Positions 15,417-24,277 of a stretch of 64,000 bases of DNA are shown in pieces. Below the pieces are notes generated by a model. That model worked only from the letters and a program-made list of their open reading frames with translations. It was not told the DNA's origin and did not search any database. Numbering within the stretch: position 1 is the stretch's first letter; every line of letters starts with the position of its first letter. Source of the DNA: an uncultured Granulosicoccaceae bacterium. Its GTDB lineage: Bacteria; Pseudomonadota; Gammaproteobacteria; Granulosicoccales; Granulosicoccaceae. The stretch spans positions 1 to 64,000 of the forward strand of contig CALHOU010000006.1 of NCBI GenBank assembly GCA_938035945.1. Reading direction: 5' to 3'. The translations under genes and the position numbers were made by a program.

Positions 15417-17611
15417 GAGCTGGCTCTTTGTCATCTATTGACGCGACTACGGGCGAGTCTCGCCCGCGCGGCAAGCCAGTGGTATTGCTGGTGGACGATG
15501 ATATTGCAAGTCTAATGATGGCCGAAGGCCCGCTTGAGGACGCCGGATTTCAAGTTGTGCAAGCGGTTGACGGTGTCGAAGCGGTTGATCAATTCAATCG
15601 CCATCATCCTGATCTGGTGATTATGGATGCGGTCATGCCTAACATGGATGGCTTTGAGGCCATCCGTGAAATTCGCAAAACCAACTTTGGCCATCATGTG
15701 CCTATATTAATGACGACGGGTTTAGACGATCTGGAGTCTATCACTCGCGCCTATGACGAAGGCGCCACCGATTTTTTGACTAAGCCGATTAACTTTTTCA
15801 TACTGCCTTATCGGGTGCAGTATATGTTGCGTTCAAAAGAGACCGCCGATGAATTGCGTTCAAGTCAAGCACGATTGGATAACGCACAGCGCATCGCCAG
15901 ACTAGGCCATTGGGAATGGGACATTGGTTCTGATACGGCGAACTGGTCTTTGGAAGTTGCGCGCATGTTCGGTTTTGATAAGCGACTACTGTACGGTTCA
16001 ATGGAAAGTTTGTTCAGTAAGGTTGATGCGAATAAGCGCCAAGAAATTCGTATGGATACTGAGCAAGCGGTTGAAGCGGGTAAGCCGATTACATTGGAGT
16101 TTAATATCCAGGGTGAACTTGAAAACGATTTGCGCTCGGTACGCTTAGAAGCAGAACCTAAAATTGACAGTGAAGGCAACTGTACCCACATGCTCGGTAC
16201 AATCCAAGACATCACTGAGAGCGCGCATGCACAAAAACAAATTCATGACCTTGCGTACTATGATTTGGTAACTGGTTTGCCGAATCGCGCCCAACTGCGC
16301 GAGAACTTAGCGCAAGCCTTGCGTTTATCAGAACGACAAGACAATCAGTTTGCGCTGCTGTTTCTTGATCTTGATCATTTCAAACAAGTCAACGATACCT
16401 TAGGCCATGATGCTGGCGATGATCTACTCGTCCAAGTATCGCAGCGTCTATCGGGTGTGTTGCGCGATTCTGATACGCTGAGTGGGCCGAATAACCACGA
16501 TGATGATTCGGCATCGAAAAATACCGTGGCCAGAATCGGTGGTGACGAATTCGTTGTCTTGCTCGGAAGCATTAATCGGGCGGAAGATGCTGCCCGTGTA
16601 GCGGAGCGCATTGCTGAATCTACCAGTGCGCCGTATACCATTTCTGACGTTGAAGTGGCGGTGACTACCACCATTGGTATCAGTGTCTATCCGACTGACG
16701 GTCGTGACTCAGAAACATTGATGAAGCATGCCGATGTCGCTATGTACCATGCAAAAGAAAATGGTCGTAATGGCTATCAGTTTTACTCAACCGATATTCA
16801 TGAGCACGCCTTGTCGCGTTTTTCAATGGAGCGCGAATTAAAGCTAGCCATTGAAGATAATCAATTATCATTGTTGTACCAACCGAAGCTCGACATGGTT
16901 ACTGGTGAGACCATCGGTGTTGAGGCGCTTGCGCGTTGGAATCACCCAGAGCGTGGCCCGATTAGCCCAACCGATTTTATTCCGCTGGCCGAAGAGACTG
17001 GTTTAATTATGCCCTTGGGTAAGTGGGTATTGGAAGAGTCGACACGGCAAGTGCAGAAATGGAAAGACCAGGGGCTAGGCACATTTTCGGTTGCGATAAA
17101 TTGCTCCCCGGTGCAATTTACCCGTGGCAATATGATTGCTGATATTGATGAAGCACTTAAAGCCAGTCAAATTGATCCAAATTTGCTTGAAATAGAGTTA
17201 ACGGAAAACCTATTCTTACACAATATTGAAAATGGAATTCAGTTACTCAACAGTTTAAAAGGGCTGGGTGTGCAGATTGCTATCGACGACTTCGCTACGG
17301 GTGTTTCATCGTTAAGTTATTTAAAGCGTTTGCCAGTTGATAAATTAAAAATTGATCGCGCGTTTGTAGAAGAGCTGCATGTTGATAAAGGCGACGAGGC
17401 GATTGTATCGGCCATTGTGACCTTAGGCCATCGGCTTGGCTTAAAGATCGTGGCTGAAGGCGTGGAGCTGGAGGAGCAGTACGACATCCTGCGCAAGCTT
17501 AAATGCAATGAAATCCAAGGCTACTATTTCAGTTACCCTTTAAGTAGTGATGATTTTGAACAATGGGTTCACGATCAACATAGACCCTTGGTTAAAACAG
17601 GCACCGCTTAA
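15413..17611 (+). CDS. REC-PAS-GGDEF-EAL response regulator (c-di-GMP turnover)
   Basis: The 732-residue cytoplasmic regulator starts at GTG 15413. Domains in order are: REC (acidic pair near residues 28-30, phospho-acceptor Asp72 in VIMDAVMP, conserved Lys in TKPIN); PAS (about 140-275); GGDEF (intact GGDEF at 376-380); and EAL (EAL at 504-506, DDFATG and AEGVE present). Both catalytic domains look active, so it may make or degrade cyclic di-GMP depending on phosphorylation. No RxxD inhibitory site is visible just before GGDEF. An acidic insertion (SGPNNHDDDSASKN) sits in the GGDEF domain. It is co-translated with the HPt protein. Confidence 0.95.
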   Translation: MRAGSLSSIDATTGESRPRGKPVVLLVDDDIASLMMAEGPLEDAGFQVVQAVDGVEAVDQFNRHHPDLVIMDAVMPNMDGFEAIREIRKTNFGHHVPILMTTGLDDLESITRAYDEGATDFLTKPINFFILPYRVQYMLRSKETADELRSSQARLDNAQRIARLGHWEWDIGSDTANWSLEVARMFGFDKRLLYGSMESLFSKVDANKRQEIRMDTEQAVEAGKPITLEFNIQGELENDLRSVRLEAEPKIDSEGNCTHMLGTIQDITESAHAQKQIHDLAYYDLVTGLPNRAQLRENLAQALRLSERQDNQFALLFLDLDHFKQVNDTLGHDAGDDLLVQVSQRLSGVLRDSDTLSGPNNHDDDSASKNTVARIGGDEFVVLLGSINRAEDAARVAERIAESTSAPYTISDVEVAVTTTIGISVYPTDGRDSETLMKHADVAMYHAKENGRNGYQFYSTDIHEHALSRFSMERELKLAIEDNQLSLLYQPKLDMVTGETIGVEALARWNHPERGPISPTDFIPLAEETGLIMPLGKWVLEESTRQVQKWKDQGLGTFSVAINCSPVQFTRGNMIADIDEALKASQIDPNLLEIELTENLFLHNIENGIQLLNSLKGLGVQIAIDDFATGVSSLSYLKRLPVDKLKIDRAFVEELHVDKGDEAIVSAIVTLGHRLGLKIVAEGVELEEQYDILRKLKCNEIQGYYFSYPLSSDDFEQWVHDQHRPLVKTGTA

Positions 17612-17618
17612 TTCTGCT

Positions 17619-18428
17619 TTACCGGTGTTTCCAAACCGCCGGGCGTTTTTCTTTAAACGCATCTATCCCTTCTGATACGTCCTCTGCCATCATATTGCAC
17701 GCCATTGTTTCGCCCGCTAGAACATAGGCCTGCTTTAATGGCATTTCTAGTTGATCGTAAAACAAGCCCTTACCTGTAGCGACTGCAACAGCCGATTTTT
17801 GTACAATACGTTCGGCCAGTTCTAACACCGCGTCGTCGAGTGCCTCGGCTTCAACAACCCGATTGAGCAGGCCCCATTCTAGGGCTTTTTCTGCGTCAAT
17901 AAATTCGCCGGTCATTAACATTTCAAACGCTCGTTTACGCGACACGTTTCGCGACAAAGGAACTGAAGGTGTGCTGCAAAACAAACCCACATCAATGCCA
18001 GACACAGCGAAGCGCGAAGTGTTGGATGCAATTGCCAAATCGCAATTTGCGACCAACTGGCAGCCGGCTGCTGTGGCAATACCATCGACTTGCGCAATGA
18101 CGGGTTGTTTTAACGCAAGCAGGGAATTCATAAAATGGCTGCATGTTTTAAATAAGGCATTGTAATAATCCTGAGTCGGGTTACTGCGCATCTGTTTTAA
18201 GTCGTGGCCTGCACAAAATGCCTTGCCCAGTGCTTTGATGACGACGACGCGTTGATCACCATCTATCGAGTCGATCGTGTCCTGTAAGGCCGCAAGCATT
18301 TCTTCAGAAAGAACATTGTACTTGGCAGGTCGATTCAGCGTAATGTGGGTGATGCCGTTAGCGGCACTGATCAGCAGCAGTGGTTCGCTTTCATCAGCGC
18401 TTGCAGTATTCTTTGTTGGTTCGGCCAT
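17619..18428 (-). CDS. ECHDC3-like enoyl-CoA hydratase/isomerase family protein
   Basis: The 269-residue crotonase-fold protein has an oxyanion-hole stretch KAFCAGHDLKQM and the segment DVGLFCSTPSVPLSR, characteristic of the ECHDC3 subgroup. The two glutamates used by classical enoyl-CoA hydratases are absent: the first is Gln124 (GCQLVAN) and the second falls at Gly144 (VSGIDVG). It is therefore unlikely to be a standard hydratase. Other crotonase chemistry, or a role in acyl-CoA binding, is possible. It is convergent with the GGDEF-EAL gene (7 bases apart) and divergent from the thioesterase gene. Confidence 0.85.
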   Translation of the reverse strand: MAEPTKNTASADESEPLLLISAANGITHITLNRPAKYNVLSEEMLAALQDTIDSIDGDQRVVVIKALGKAFCAGHDLKQMRSNPTQDYYNALFKTCSHFMNSLLALKQPVIAQVDGIATAAGCQLVANCDLAIASNTSRFAVSGIDVGLFCSTPSVPLSRNVSRKRAFEMLMTGEFIDAEKALEWGLLNRVVEAEALDDAVLELAERIVQKSAVAVATGKGLFYDQLEMPLKQAYVLAGETMACNMMAEDVSEGIDAFKEKRPAVWKHR

Positions 18429-18540
18429 GGCGCGTTACCTTGCGAAGTCGTTGGCTCGAGTCTGCCACCGGTGTAATGGAATTTCAATCGAATCCACACA
18501 TTGTTATGCTAGAGCCCAGGTATTTATGGTGAATTTTAGT

Positions 18541-18969
18541 ATGAGTTCGAAAATAAGCGTCCAACAGTTCAATCAGCTCAGTGAAGATCAAATGCCGTTT
18601 GCCAAAGCGATGGGCTTAGAACTGGAACAGATTACTGAATCAGATGTACTCATGCGTGCGCATTATTCAGAAGCATTTCTCCGTCCCGGCGGTACGATAT
18701 CCGGGCCGATCATGATGGCTCTGGCTGATGCGGCAATGTATGCCCTGGTACTCAGCCGCATTGGTCCGGTGGAGTTAGCCGTCACAACCAATTTATCGAT
18801 TAATTTTTTGCGTAAACCCCTACCCGGTGATGTAATGGCGCAGGCGAAGATGCTCAAGTTGGGTAAGCGGTTGGCGGTAGGGGAGGTTACTCTGTACAGT
18901 GATGGTGGTAGTGTCACTGAACCTGTTGCCCACGTTACGGCAACGTATTCTATACCCCCACAAACTTAA
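18541..18969 (+). CDS. PaaI-type hotdog-fold acyl-CoA thioesterase
   Basis: The 142-residue hotdog-fold protein has the segment RPGGTISGPIMMALADAAMY, which holds the likely catalytic acid (the Asp of ALADAA). It has the later INFLRKPLPGDV strand typical of PaaI-like thioesterases. It hydrolyses acyl- or aryl-CoA esters; the substrate is unknown. An in-frame ATG at 18526 with an AGG-type site is an equally possible start (147 residues). The frame continues upstream into the divergent crotonase gene but that part is not protein-like. It is followed 17 bases later by the dehalogenase gene. Confidence 0.85.
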   Translation: MSSKISVQQFNQLSEDQMPFAKAMGLELEQITESDVLMRAHYSEAFLRPGGTISGPIMMALADAAMYALVLSRIGPVELAVTTNLSINFLRKPLPGDVMAQAKMLKLGKRLAVGEVTLYSDGGSVTEPVAHVTATYSIPPQT

Positions 18970-18986
18970 ACAAACGGGATTGCAGT

Positions 18987-19676
18987 ATGAGTGAATGTTC
19001 TATCAACGGTATCGAAGCCTGTGTGTTCGACGCTTACGGCACATTGTTTGATGTACATAGCGCGGTGGGAAATTTAAGCGATGAAGTGGGGCCAAGACAT
19101 GCTGAGCTATCTATGCTTTGGCGAACCAAACAATTAGAATACACCTGGTTAAGATCCTTGATGCGCTCGCATTGTGATTTTTGGCAAGTAACATCCGATG
19201 CTTTGCAGTACGCGATGGATGCCACGAATATCAACGATAAGGCATTGCATGAAAAACTCATGCAGGCTTATTTGAAGCTCGATGCGTTTGCTGAAGTGCC
19301 AGCCGTTTTAAATTTATTAAAAAAAGCTGGTATCCCAACGGCTATCCTAACCAACGGTTCACCGATGATGATCGAGGCTGCCGTTGATAGCGCCGGTTTA
19401 AACGATGTGATCAGTCATCAACTATCGGTTGAGTCGGTTGGTATTTTCAAACCCGATCCGCAAGTGTATAAACTCGCATCTGACACCTTGGGTATAGCAC
19501 CCGAAAAAATCAGCTTCCAATCTTCCAATGCGTGGGATGCAGCAGGAGCGGCACACTTTGGCTTTCAAGTGGCTTGGGTGAACCGTTACTCGCAGCCTGT
19601 GGAACGCTTGCCAGGAACGCCGAGTGCGGTGATATCTGATTTAGATGGTTTGCTAGGTGTTATTGGGCTTTGTTGA
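18987..19676 (+). CDS. Haloacid dehalogenase, type II (L-2-haloacid dehalogenase-like)
   Basis: The 229-residue HAD-superfamily protein has the nucleophile Asp15 in VFDAYGTLFD. Motif II is in ILTNGSP, the lysine is in GIFKPDPQVY, and the terminal motif is SSNAWDAAGA, which is the type II haloacid dehalogenase version rather than the phosphatase version. Such enzymes hydrolyse L-2-haloalkanoates to D-2-hydroxyacids, although some family members act as phosphatases. Its last 91 bases overlap the convergent DUF1289 gene. Confidence 0.9.
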   Translation: MSECSINGIEACVFDAYGTLFDVHSAVGNLSDEVGPRHAELSMLWRTKQLEYTWLRSLMRSHCDFWQVTSDALQYAMDATNINDKALHEKLMQAYLKLDAFAEVPAVLNLLKKAGIPTAILTNGSPMMIEAAVDSAGLNDVISHQLSVESVGIFKPDPQVYKLASDTLGIAPEKISFQSSNAWDAAGAAHFGFQVAWVNRYSQPVERLPGTPSAVISDLDGLLGVIGLC

Positions 19677-19864
19677 TCGTTATTTAGCTTCGCCGCCCGT
19701 TTGCGGGCAACCACATCCTGAAGCACAGCCAGCTTGGTATCATTGTCCATTCTCGACCAGCGTGTTATCTCATCAATGGTGCGTTCACAGCCCATACAGC
19801 GTTGGGATGGCTCGTCGATCTTGCAAATATTGATGCAAGGCGACGGTACGTCGTCAATGTTCAT
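19586..19864 (-). CDS. DUF1289-family small cysteine-motif protein
   Basis: The 92-residue protein has the DUF1289 signature: PC-INIC-KID followed by C-MGCERTIDEITRW, with cysteines at residues 10, 14, 23 and 26 that probably bind a metal. The function of the family is not established. Homologues are usually near 60-70 residues, and here the poorly conserved tail (PITPSKPSKSDI onward) extends into the convergent dehalogenase gene, giving a 91-base antisense overlap. Confidence 0.85.
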   Translation of the reverse strand: MNIDDVPSPCINICKIDEPSQRCMGCERTIDEITRWSRMDNDTKLAVLQDVVARKRAAKLNNDQQSPITPSKPSKSDITALGVPGKRSTGCE

Positions 19865-20023
19865 CTACTTAGAAGTGCCCTTGTCCAAAATGCCCAATTT
19901 ATCGAATATGCTGGGCTTTTGCGCATCGTACACAAACAAATATTTCCCTGCACTCAATTACCGCACAGAATGGCTGTCTAAGACTGGTAGACTGATGCCT
20001 ACGTCGTACACAGGTAATTTGCA

Positions 20024-20947
20024 GTGACTGTTTACAATTTTGGTTCGATCAACATTGATTATGTTTATCGTATGCCGCACTTTGTGCAGCCAGGTGAGAC
20101 GCTGGCCAGCGAATCGCTAGAAACCGTGCTCGGTGGAAAAGGGGCGAATCAATCGGTGGCGCTGGCGCGTGCGGGTGTGTCGGTTAAGCACCTGGGCAGG
20201 GTGAGCCGCTCTGATCAATGGGCGGTGGATGGCATGCGCGACTATGGTGTCGATGTCAGCAGCATTGACACGATTGATGGCGCTAGTGGTCATGCGATTA
20301 TTCAAGTGGATGCCAATGGTGAGAACGCTATTGTGTTACACGGCGGCGCGAATCAAAGTTTTGATGAGTCGAGTTTGCAAAGCATGCTCAGTGGTGCGCA
20401 ATCAGGTGATTGGTTACTTATTCAAAACGAATGCAACGCATTGGCCGATGCTTTTGCGATTGCAGAAAATAAAAAAATGAATATTGCTTTTAATCCAGCG
20501 CCGATGAATGCTGATGTTTTGTCTTTGCCGTTGGAGCGCTGTCAGGTTCTTATCGTTAATGAACTAGAGGCTTTGCAACTGGCGAATCCAAACAGCGCCG
20601 GTAGCTTGTCAGAACAAGATGCAGAATCAAACTCGCAATTGCATGAATACTTGCAGCAACACTATCCCGACTCTATGATCGTGCTGACTTTAGGTGGCAA
20701 GGGCGCGCTGTTGTTGCACGATAATAAAGTAACACGCGTCCTAGCGCCAAGTGTTGAGGTGGTTGATTCTACGGGTGCTGGTGATACGTTTGTCGGGTAT
20801 TTCTTAGCAGGCCTTATTGATCAACTTGAACCTCAAGCCGCGCTCGAAAGAGCCTGTGCTGCTGGCGCACTCGCCGTTACTGTGGCAGGTGCAACACCCG
20901 GTATCCCAGACAAAGCTGCCGTTGACCGTTTAACCCAAGGAAAATAG
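20024..20947 (+). CDS. rbsK: Ribokinase (PfkB family)
   Basis: The 307-residue PfkB-family sugar kinase starts at GTG 20024. It has the N-terminal pattern NFGSINIDYVYRMP, the GGKGANQSVALARAG substrate motif and the C-terminal DSTGAGDTFVGYF anion-hole/catalytic motif that contains the catalytic Asp. It phosphorylates D-ribose (or a close sugar) at O5. The nucleoside hydrolase gene begins 5 bases after its stop, so released ribose would be captured by this kinase. Assignment to ribokinase rather than another PfkB kinase rests on motif fit and this context. Confidence 0.88.
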   Translation: MTVYNFGSINIDYVYRMPHFVQPGETLASESLETVLGGKGANQSVALARAGVSVKHLGRVSRSDQWAVDGMRDYGVDVSSIDTIDGASGHAIIQVDANGENAIVLHGGANQSFDESSLQSMLSGAQSGDWLLIQNECNALADAFAIAENKKMNIAFNPAPMNADVLSLPLERCQVLIVNELEALQLANPNSAGSLSEQDAESNSQLHEYLQQHYPDSMIVLTLGGKGALLLHDNKVTRVLAPSVEVVDSTGAGDTFVGYFLAGLIDQLEPQAALERACAAGALAVTVAGATPGIPDKAAVDRLTQGK

Positions 20948-20952
20948 ATTTC

Positions 20953-21951
20953 GTGCATAAAGTTATATTGGATACCGATCCAGGTATTGACGATGCGATG
21001 GCCATTGCCTATGCAATTGCGCATCCGGATATAAAACTACTGGGTCTCACAACAGTGTTTGGCAATGTAAGTGTAGAAAAGGCTACTCGCAATGCGCAAT
21101 ACATTCTGGATGTTATGGGCGTTAGCGATGTTGCCGTTGCTAAAGGTGCAGGTGTACCGGTTGTTCAATCTCCATTGCCGCATTCAGAATTTGTGCATGG
21201 TGATGACGGTATCGGTAATTGTTATCCGCAATCCGATGTTGCACTGAACGCGAATGCACAACATGCCCAGTTGCATGCTCTCAATGCGGCTGACTACATC
21301 ATTGAACAGGCACGAGCGCATCCGGGTGAGATCTCGCTACTTGCTGTTGGTCCGCTAACCAACATCGCTTTGGCGTTGGAAAAAGAACCCGATCTGCCTA
21401 ACCTGGTTAAGCAACTCATTGTTATGGGTGGAGCGGTTGATGAGCCAGGCAATGTAACGCCACTTGCTGAAGCCAATTTTTTTAACGACCCGCACGCAGC
21501 AGATCGGTTGCTCGCACGGGACTGGCCTATGATGGTGGTGGGTCTTGATGTGACTCATAAAGTTATGATCACCGACACGCACTTAGCCAAACTGCGTGAT
21601 GAAGCTGGTGTGACTGGCGATTTTCTATGGCGCACGAGTCGCTTTTACATCGACTTCTACACCAGCAAAGGGGCTGCCAAAGATGCCGTTGAGCCGCAGT
21701 GCGCAATGCACGATGCCGCCGCGGTTGCCTATTTGGTGGAACCTGACGCGTTCAGCGTAGCCAGAGGAGCCGCACGCGTGATTGAAGATGGTGTAGCCGC
21801 AGGTCAGCTAGCCTTGGACCGAAAAGGCTACCAATACACGACCGAGCACTGGAGTGAGCGCGCTAGTAATAACGGCGCATGTATGAGCGTCGATGCGGAG
21901 CGTGTGCTTGATTCATTTTTGACCAATATTATTGCGCATAGGTTGGTCTAG
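20953..21951 (+). CDS. Inosine-uridine-type nucleoside hydrolase
   Basis: The 332-residue protein starts at GTG 20953 with AAGGAAAA upstream. It has the calcium-binding aspartate cluster DTDPGIDDA (residues 7-15) and the later VGPLTNIALAL and VMGGAV motifs of IU-nucleoside hydrolases. It cleaves the N-glycosidic bond of ribonucleosides to base plus ribose. Its partner is the adjacent ribokinase. Base preference (purine or pyrimidine) cannot be decided. The stop codon TAG abuts a long inverted repeat that begins at 21951. Confidence 0.92.
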   Translation: MHKVILDTDPGIDDAMAIAYAIAHPDIKLLGLTTVFGNVSVEKATRNAQYILDVMGVSDVAVAKGAGVPVVQSPLPHSEFVHGDDGIGNCYPQSDVALNANAQHAQLHALNAADYIIEQARAHPGEISLLAVGPLTNIALALEKEPDLPNLVKQLIVMGGAVDEPGNVTPLAEANFFNDPHAADRLLARDWPMMVVGLDVTHKVMITDTHLAKLRDEAGVTGDFLWRTSRFYIDFYTSKGAAKDAVEPQCAMHDAAAVAYLVEPDAFSVARGAARVIEDGVAAGQLALDRKGYQYTTEHWSERASNNGACMSVDAERVLDSFLTNIIAHRLV

Positions 21952-22090
21952 AGAAATACGGGGCGGGGAAATACGGGGAAATACGGGGACAGTTTACTTA
22001 ATTCGATTGAAATCTCATTGATAGCTGGAAGCTTGGACGAATTAAGTAAACTGTCCCCGTATTTCCCCGTATTTCCTCGTACTTCTCCCG
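21951..22090. repeat. Long inverted repeat (REP/MITE-like element)
   Basis: The arms 21967-22005 and 22038-22076 are perfect reverse complements over 39 bp, around a 32-base loop. Imperfect pairing extends outward to about 21951 and 22090. Each arm contains the tandem unit AAATACGGGG and the core GGGGACAGTTTACTTAAT. Similar GGGGACAGT-type ends are, from memory, associated with IS200-like/REP-associated tyrosine transposases. No transposase is present, so this looks like a non-autonomous or relic element. As RNA it would form a very stable hairpin at the end of the nucleoside operon. Confidence 0.85.
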
Positions 22091-22184
22091 TTTCCGCATT
22101 GCCTTTTCTTGCAGTAACGACATTTGTAGACGTTCAACGGCAAACTCGACTGGCCTTCTGGCGCTGATGGCATACAATTAGTGT

Positions 22185-24149
22185 ATGAGTGTCAAAATCC
22201 TGCTAGCTATTGCCCCGTTAAGTCTGCTCGCCGCTTGTGGTTGGGTTGACAATACGGGCCGTGATGCCAATGCCGCACCAGTGACGCAAATCAGTTTTGC
22301 TGATGGGCAACAACTTGATGCAAGTTCGCTGGACGAACGCGCGTCCATGGTCATCAAAGTTAGCGGGAGCGACGTTGATGGGGAAGTGAACAGCTACGCA
22401 TGGAGCGAGCAGCCGGTTGAGCAAGGCGCTCTGCAACAATGTGCTGGTGAGCCGGATTTCGATATGGCTCTTGCCGCTGATTCATTGGCCGCAGCGTGTG
22501 GTAGCAATCCTGATTGCAGGGTGACCATCGATGCGCTCAATAATGAAACCAATGACAACGACTTTTTAGTCAGCGCGCCAGTACTCGCCGCCCCAGTTGG
22601 TGTGACTTATGAGCTTACCGCGACTGATAATGAAGGCGGCACGGGTAAGCAACGGTCAACGTTTTGTCTGATTGCGATAAACGAAGCTCCTGACGTCAAT
22701 GACGACAGCTTCGACATACTCGAAGGCACAACCCGAACCGTCACTACTTCTGAAAGAAACTTACTCACTAATGATGCGGCGCATGAGCATGTATCGAATC
22801 AATCCTTGCGCGTACTGACTGAGCCTGAAGTAGCGCCTAGGCTTGCCACGTCATTTTCGCTGGGCACCGATGGGAGTTTTACGTACGAAGCCGCGCTTAT
22901 TTCTGATCGCAGTGCCGCATTCGCAGAAGATACGTTTGAGTACGCAGTTACCGATGGCATTTATGAAAATGCCACAGCGACCGTCACTATTCGAATACTT
23001 GCGCAAAATGATCCCCCGTCTCAGTTAGAACGAATGCCAACGCAAACGGCTGTAGCGGGTGTTGATTTCGAAAGTGATTTAAGTGTGTATTTTGAAGACC
23101 CTGAAGGTACCGAATTATCCTACGCGATCGTTGATGGATCGTTACCTTCGTCAGGTGGGCTCACACTCTCAGCGACCGGGCAACTCACCGGTACGGCAAC
23201 AGTCTTTGATGAAGGAAGTTACCCCATTACCATTAGCGTGTCTGATGGAAGCGAACGGATTGAAAGCGACGTCATGGTTGTAGTTGCAGATAATCTACCT
23301 GTGGCTGCACAATCGATTGAGCTTCAGCCATTGGAACTTGGCGATACGCTCAGCCTGGATGTGAGCGATTACTTTACCGACCCTGAAAGTCAAATACTCA
23401 TTTATACCGTGGGCACGACTTACCGAAATGCTAGTTTAGACATGGATGAACTCACCGGTGTTCTTAGCGCCACGTTTACGGTTGAAGGTAGGTACGCGGT
23501 GGATGTGCTGGCCGATGATGGTGTGAATACACCAACAAGTATTCGTTTTGTTATTGATGTTACATCCGCTAACGAAGCCCCCGTTTTCCGTGGGCAAATT
23601 TCAGATAAGACCGTTAACATCGGCAACCCCATTGACGCGGTGGTTGGCGTCTTCTTCGATCCTAATGGCGATGACCTGACCTACACGGTTATCGGAACCT
23701 TGCCAGATGGATTAAGCATTAGCGACACCGGCGTATTGAGCGGTATACCCACGCAAACCGGTAGTTTTCGAAATATTCGCATCGTGGCGTCCGACCCATT
23801 TAGTGAGTTTGCGCGTAGCAATCCGTTTGCGATAAATGTCGTCGGCACCTTGATCACGGTGCGTAACACAGCACCCGTATTCGTGGTTGGCAGTGTCGGC
23901 AATCAAGGCATCACGCTAGGTCAGCCCATCACGCCTGTAAGGCCGCGCTTTACCGATGCCGAAAACGATCAACTCATATACAGCATCACCGGCAACACTC
24001 TGCCAGCAGGGGTTGTGTTAGATCCAGCAACCGGCGTTATCTCGGGCATACCGAGGTCACGTGGGCGGACCGCAGGCCTGCGCGTAGTGGCCACGGACCC
24101 TGCTGGCGCGGTGGCGACATCATCCGCATTTTGGATAATCGTGCGCTAG
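22185..24149 (+). CDS. Lipoprotein with cadherin-like/Ig-like (He_PIG) repeats
   Basis: The 654-residue exported protein has a lipoprotein signal peptide (lipobox LLAAC, Cys18). It then carries a run of tandem beta-sandwich modules. The repeats from about residue 280 onward show the dystroglycan-type cadherin/putative-Ig pattern: a strand ending YFxDPE/DPNGDxLxYxV, then LPxGLxLxxxTGxLSGxPT, then VxASDxxG. At least four such modules are visible, with a VCBS-like module before them. Such proteins usually bind calcium, sugars or other surface proteins at the outer membrane. The target is unknown. It seems monocistronic. Confidence 0.85.
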   Translation: MSVKILLAIAPLSLLAACGWVDNTGRDANAAPVTQISFADGQQLDASSLDERASMVIKVSGSDVDGEVNSYAWSEQPVEQGALQQCAGEPDFDMALAADSLAAACGSNPDCRVTIDALNNETNDNDFLVSAPVLAAPVGVTYELTATDNEGGTGKQRSTFCLIAINEAPDVNDDSFDILEGTTRTVTTSERNLLTNDAAHEHVSNQSLRVLTEPEVAPRLATSFSLGTDGSFTYEAALISDRSAAFAEDTFEYAVTDGIYENATATVTIRILAQNDPPSQLERMPTQTAVAGVDFESDLSVYFEDPEGTELSYAIVDGSLPSSGGLTLSATGQLTGTATVFDEGSYPITISVSDGSERIESDVMVVVADNLPVAAQSIELQPLELGDTLSLDVSDYFTDPESQILIYTVGTTYRNASLDMDELTGVLSATFTVEGRYAVDVLADDGVNTPTSIRFVIDVTSANEAPVFRGQISDKTVNIGNPIDAVVGVFFDPNGDDLTYTVIGTLPDGLSISDTGVLSGIPTQTGSFRNIRIVASDPFSEFARSNPFAINVVGTLITVRNTAPVFVVGSVGNQGITLGQPITPVRPRFTDAENDQLIYSITGNTLPAGVVLDPATGVISGIPRSRGRTAGLRVVATDPAGAVATSSAFWIIVR

Positions 24150-24277
24150 CGATTGGCTGTGAGAGCAGATTTTAAATAGTTTTACGTTCAACTTTTCCAC
24201 CAAAGTACCGCCAAATTGTTATGGTGTATGACATTGTCCAATAAAACTATTCGGGTGCGTTGCGCAACAACATCTAG

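Noticed and set aside
18277-18540. Long N-terminal extension of the thioesterase frame
   Set aside because: It lies antisense to the crotonase gene, and the hotdog domain is complete from 18541.
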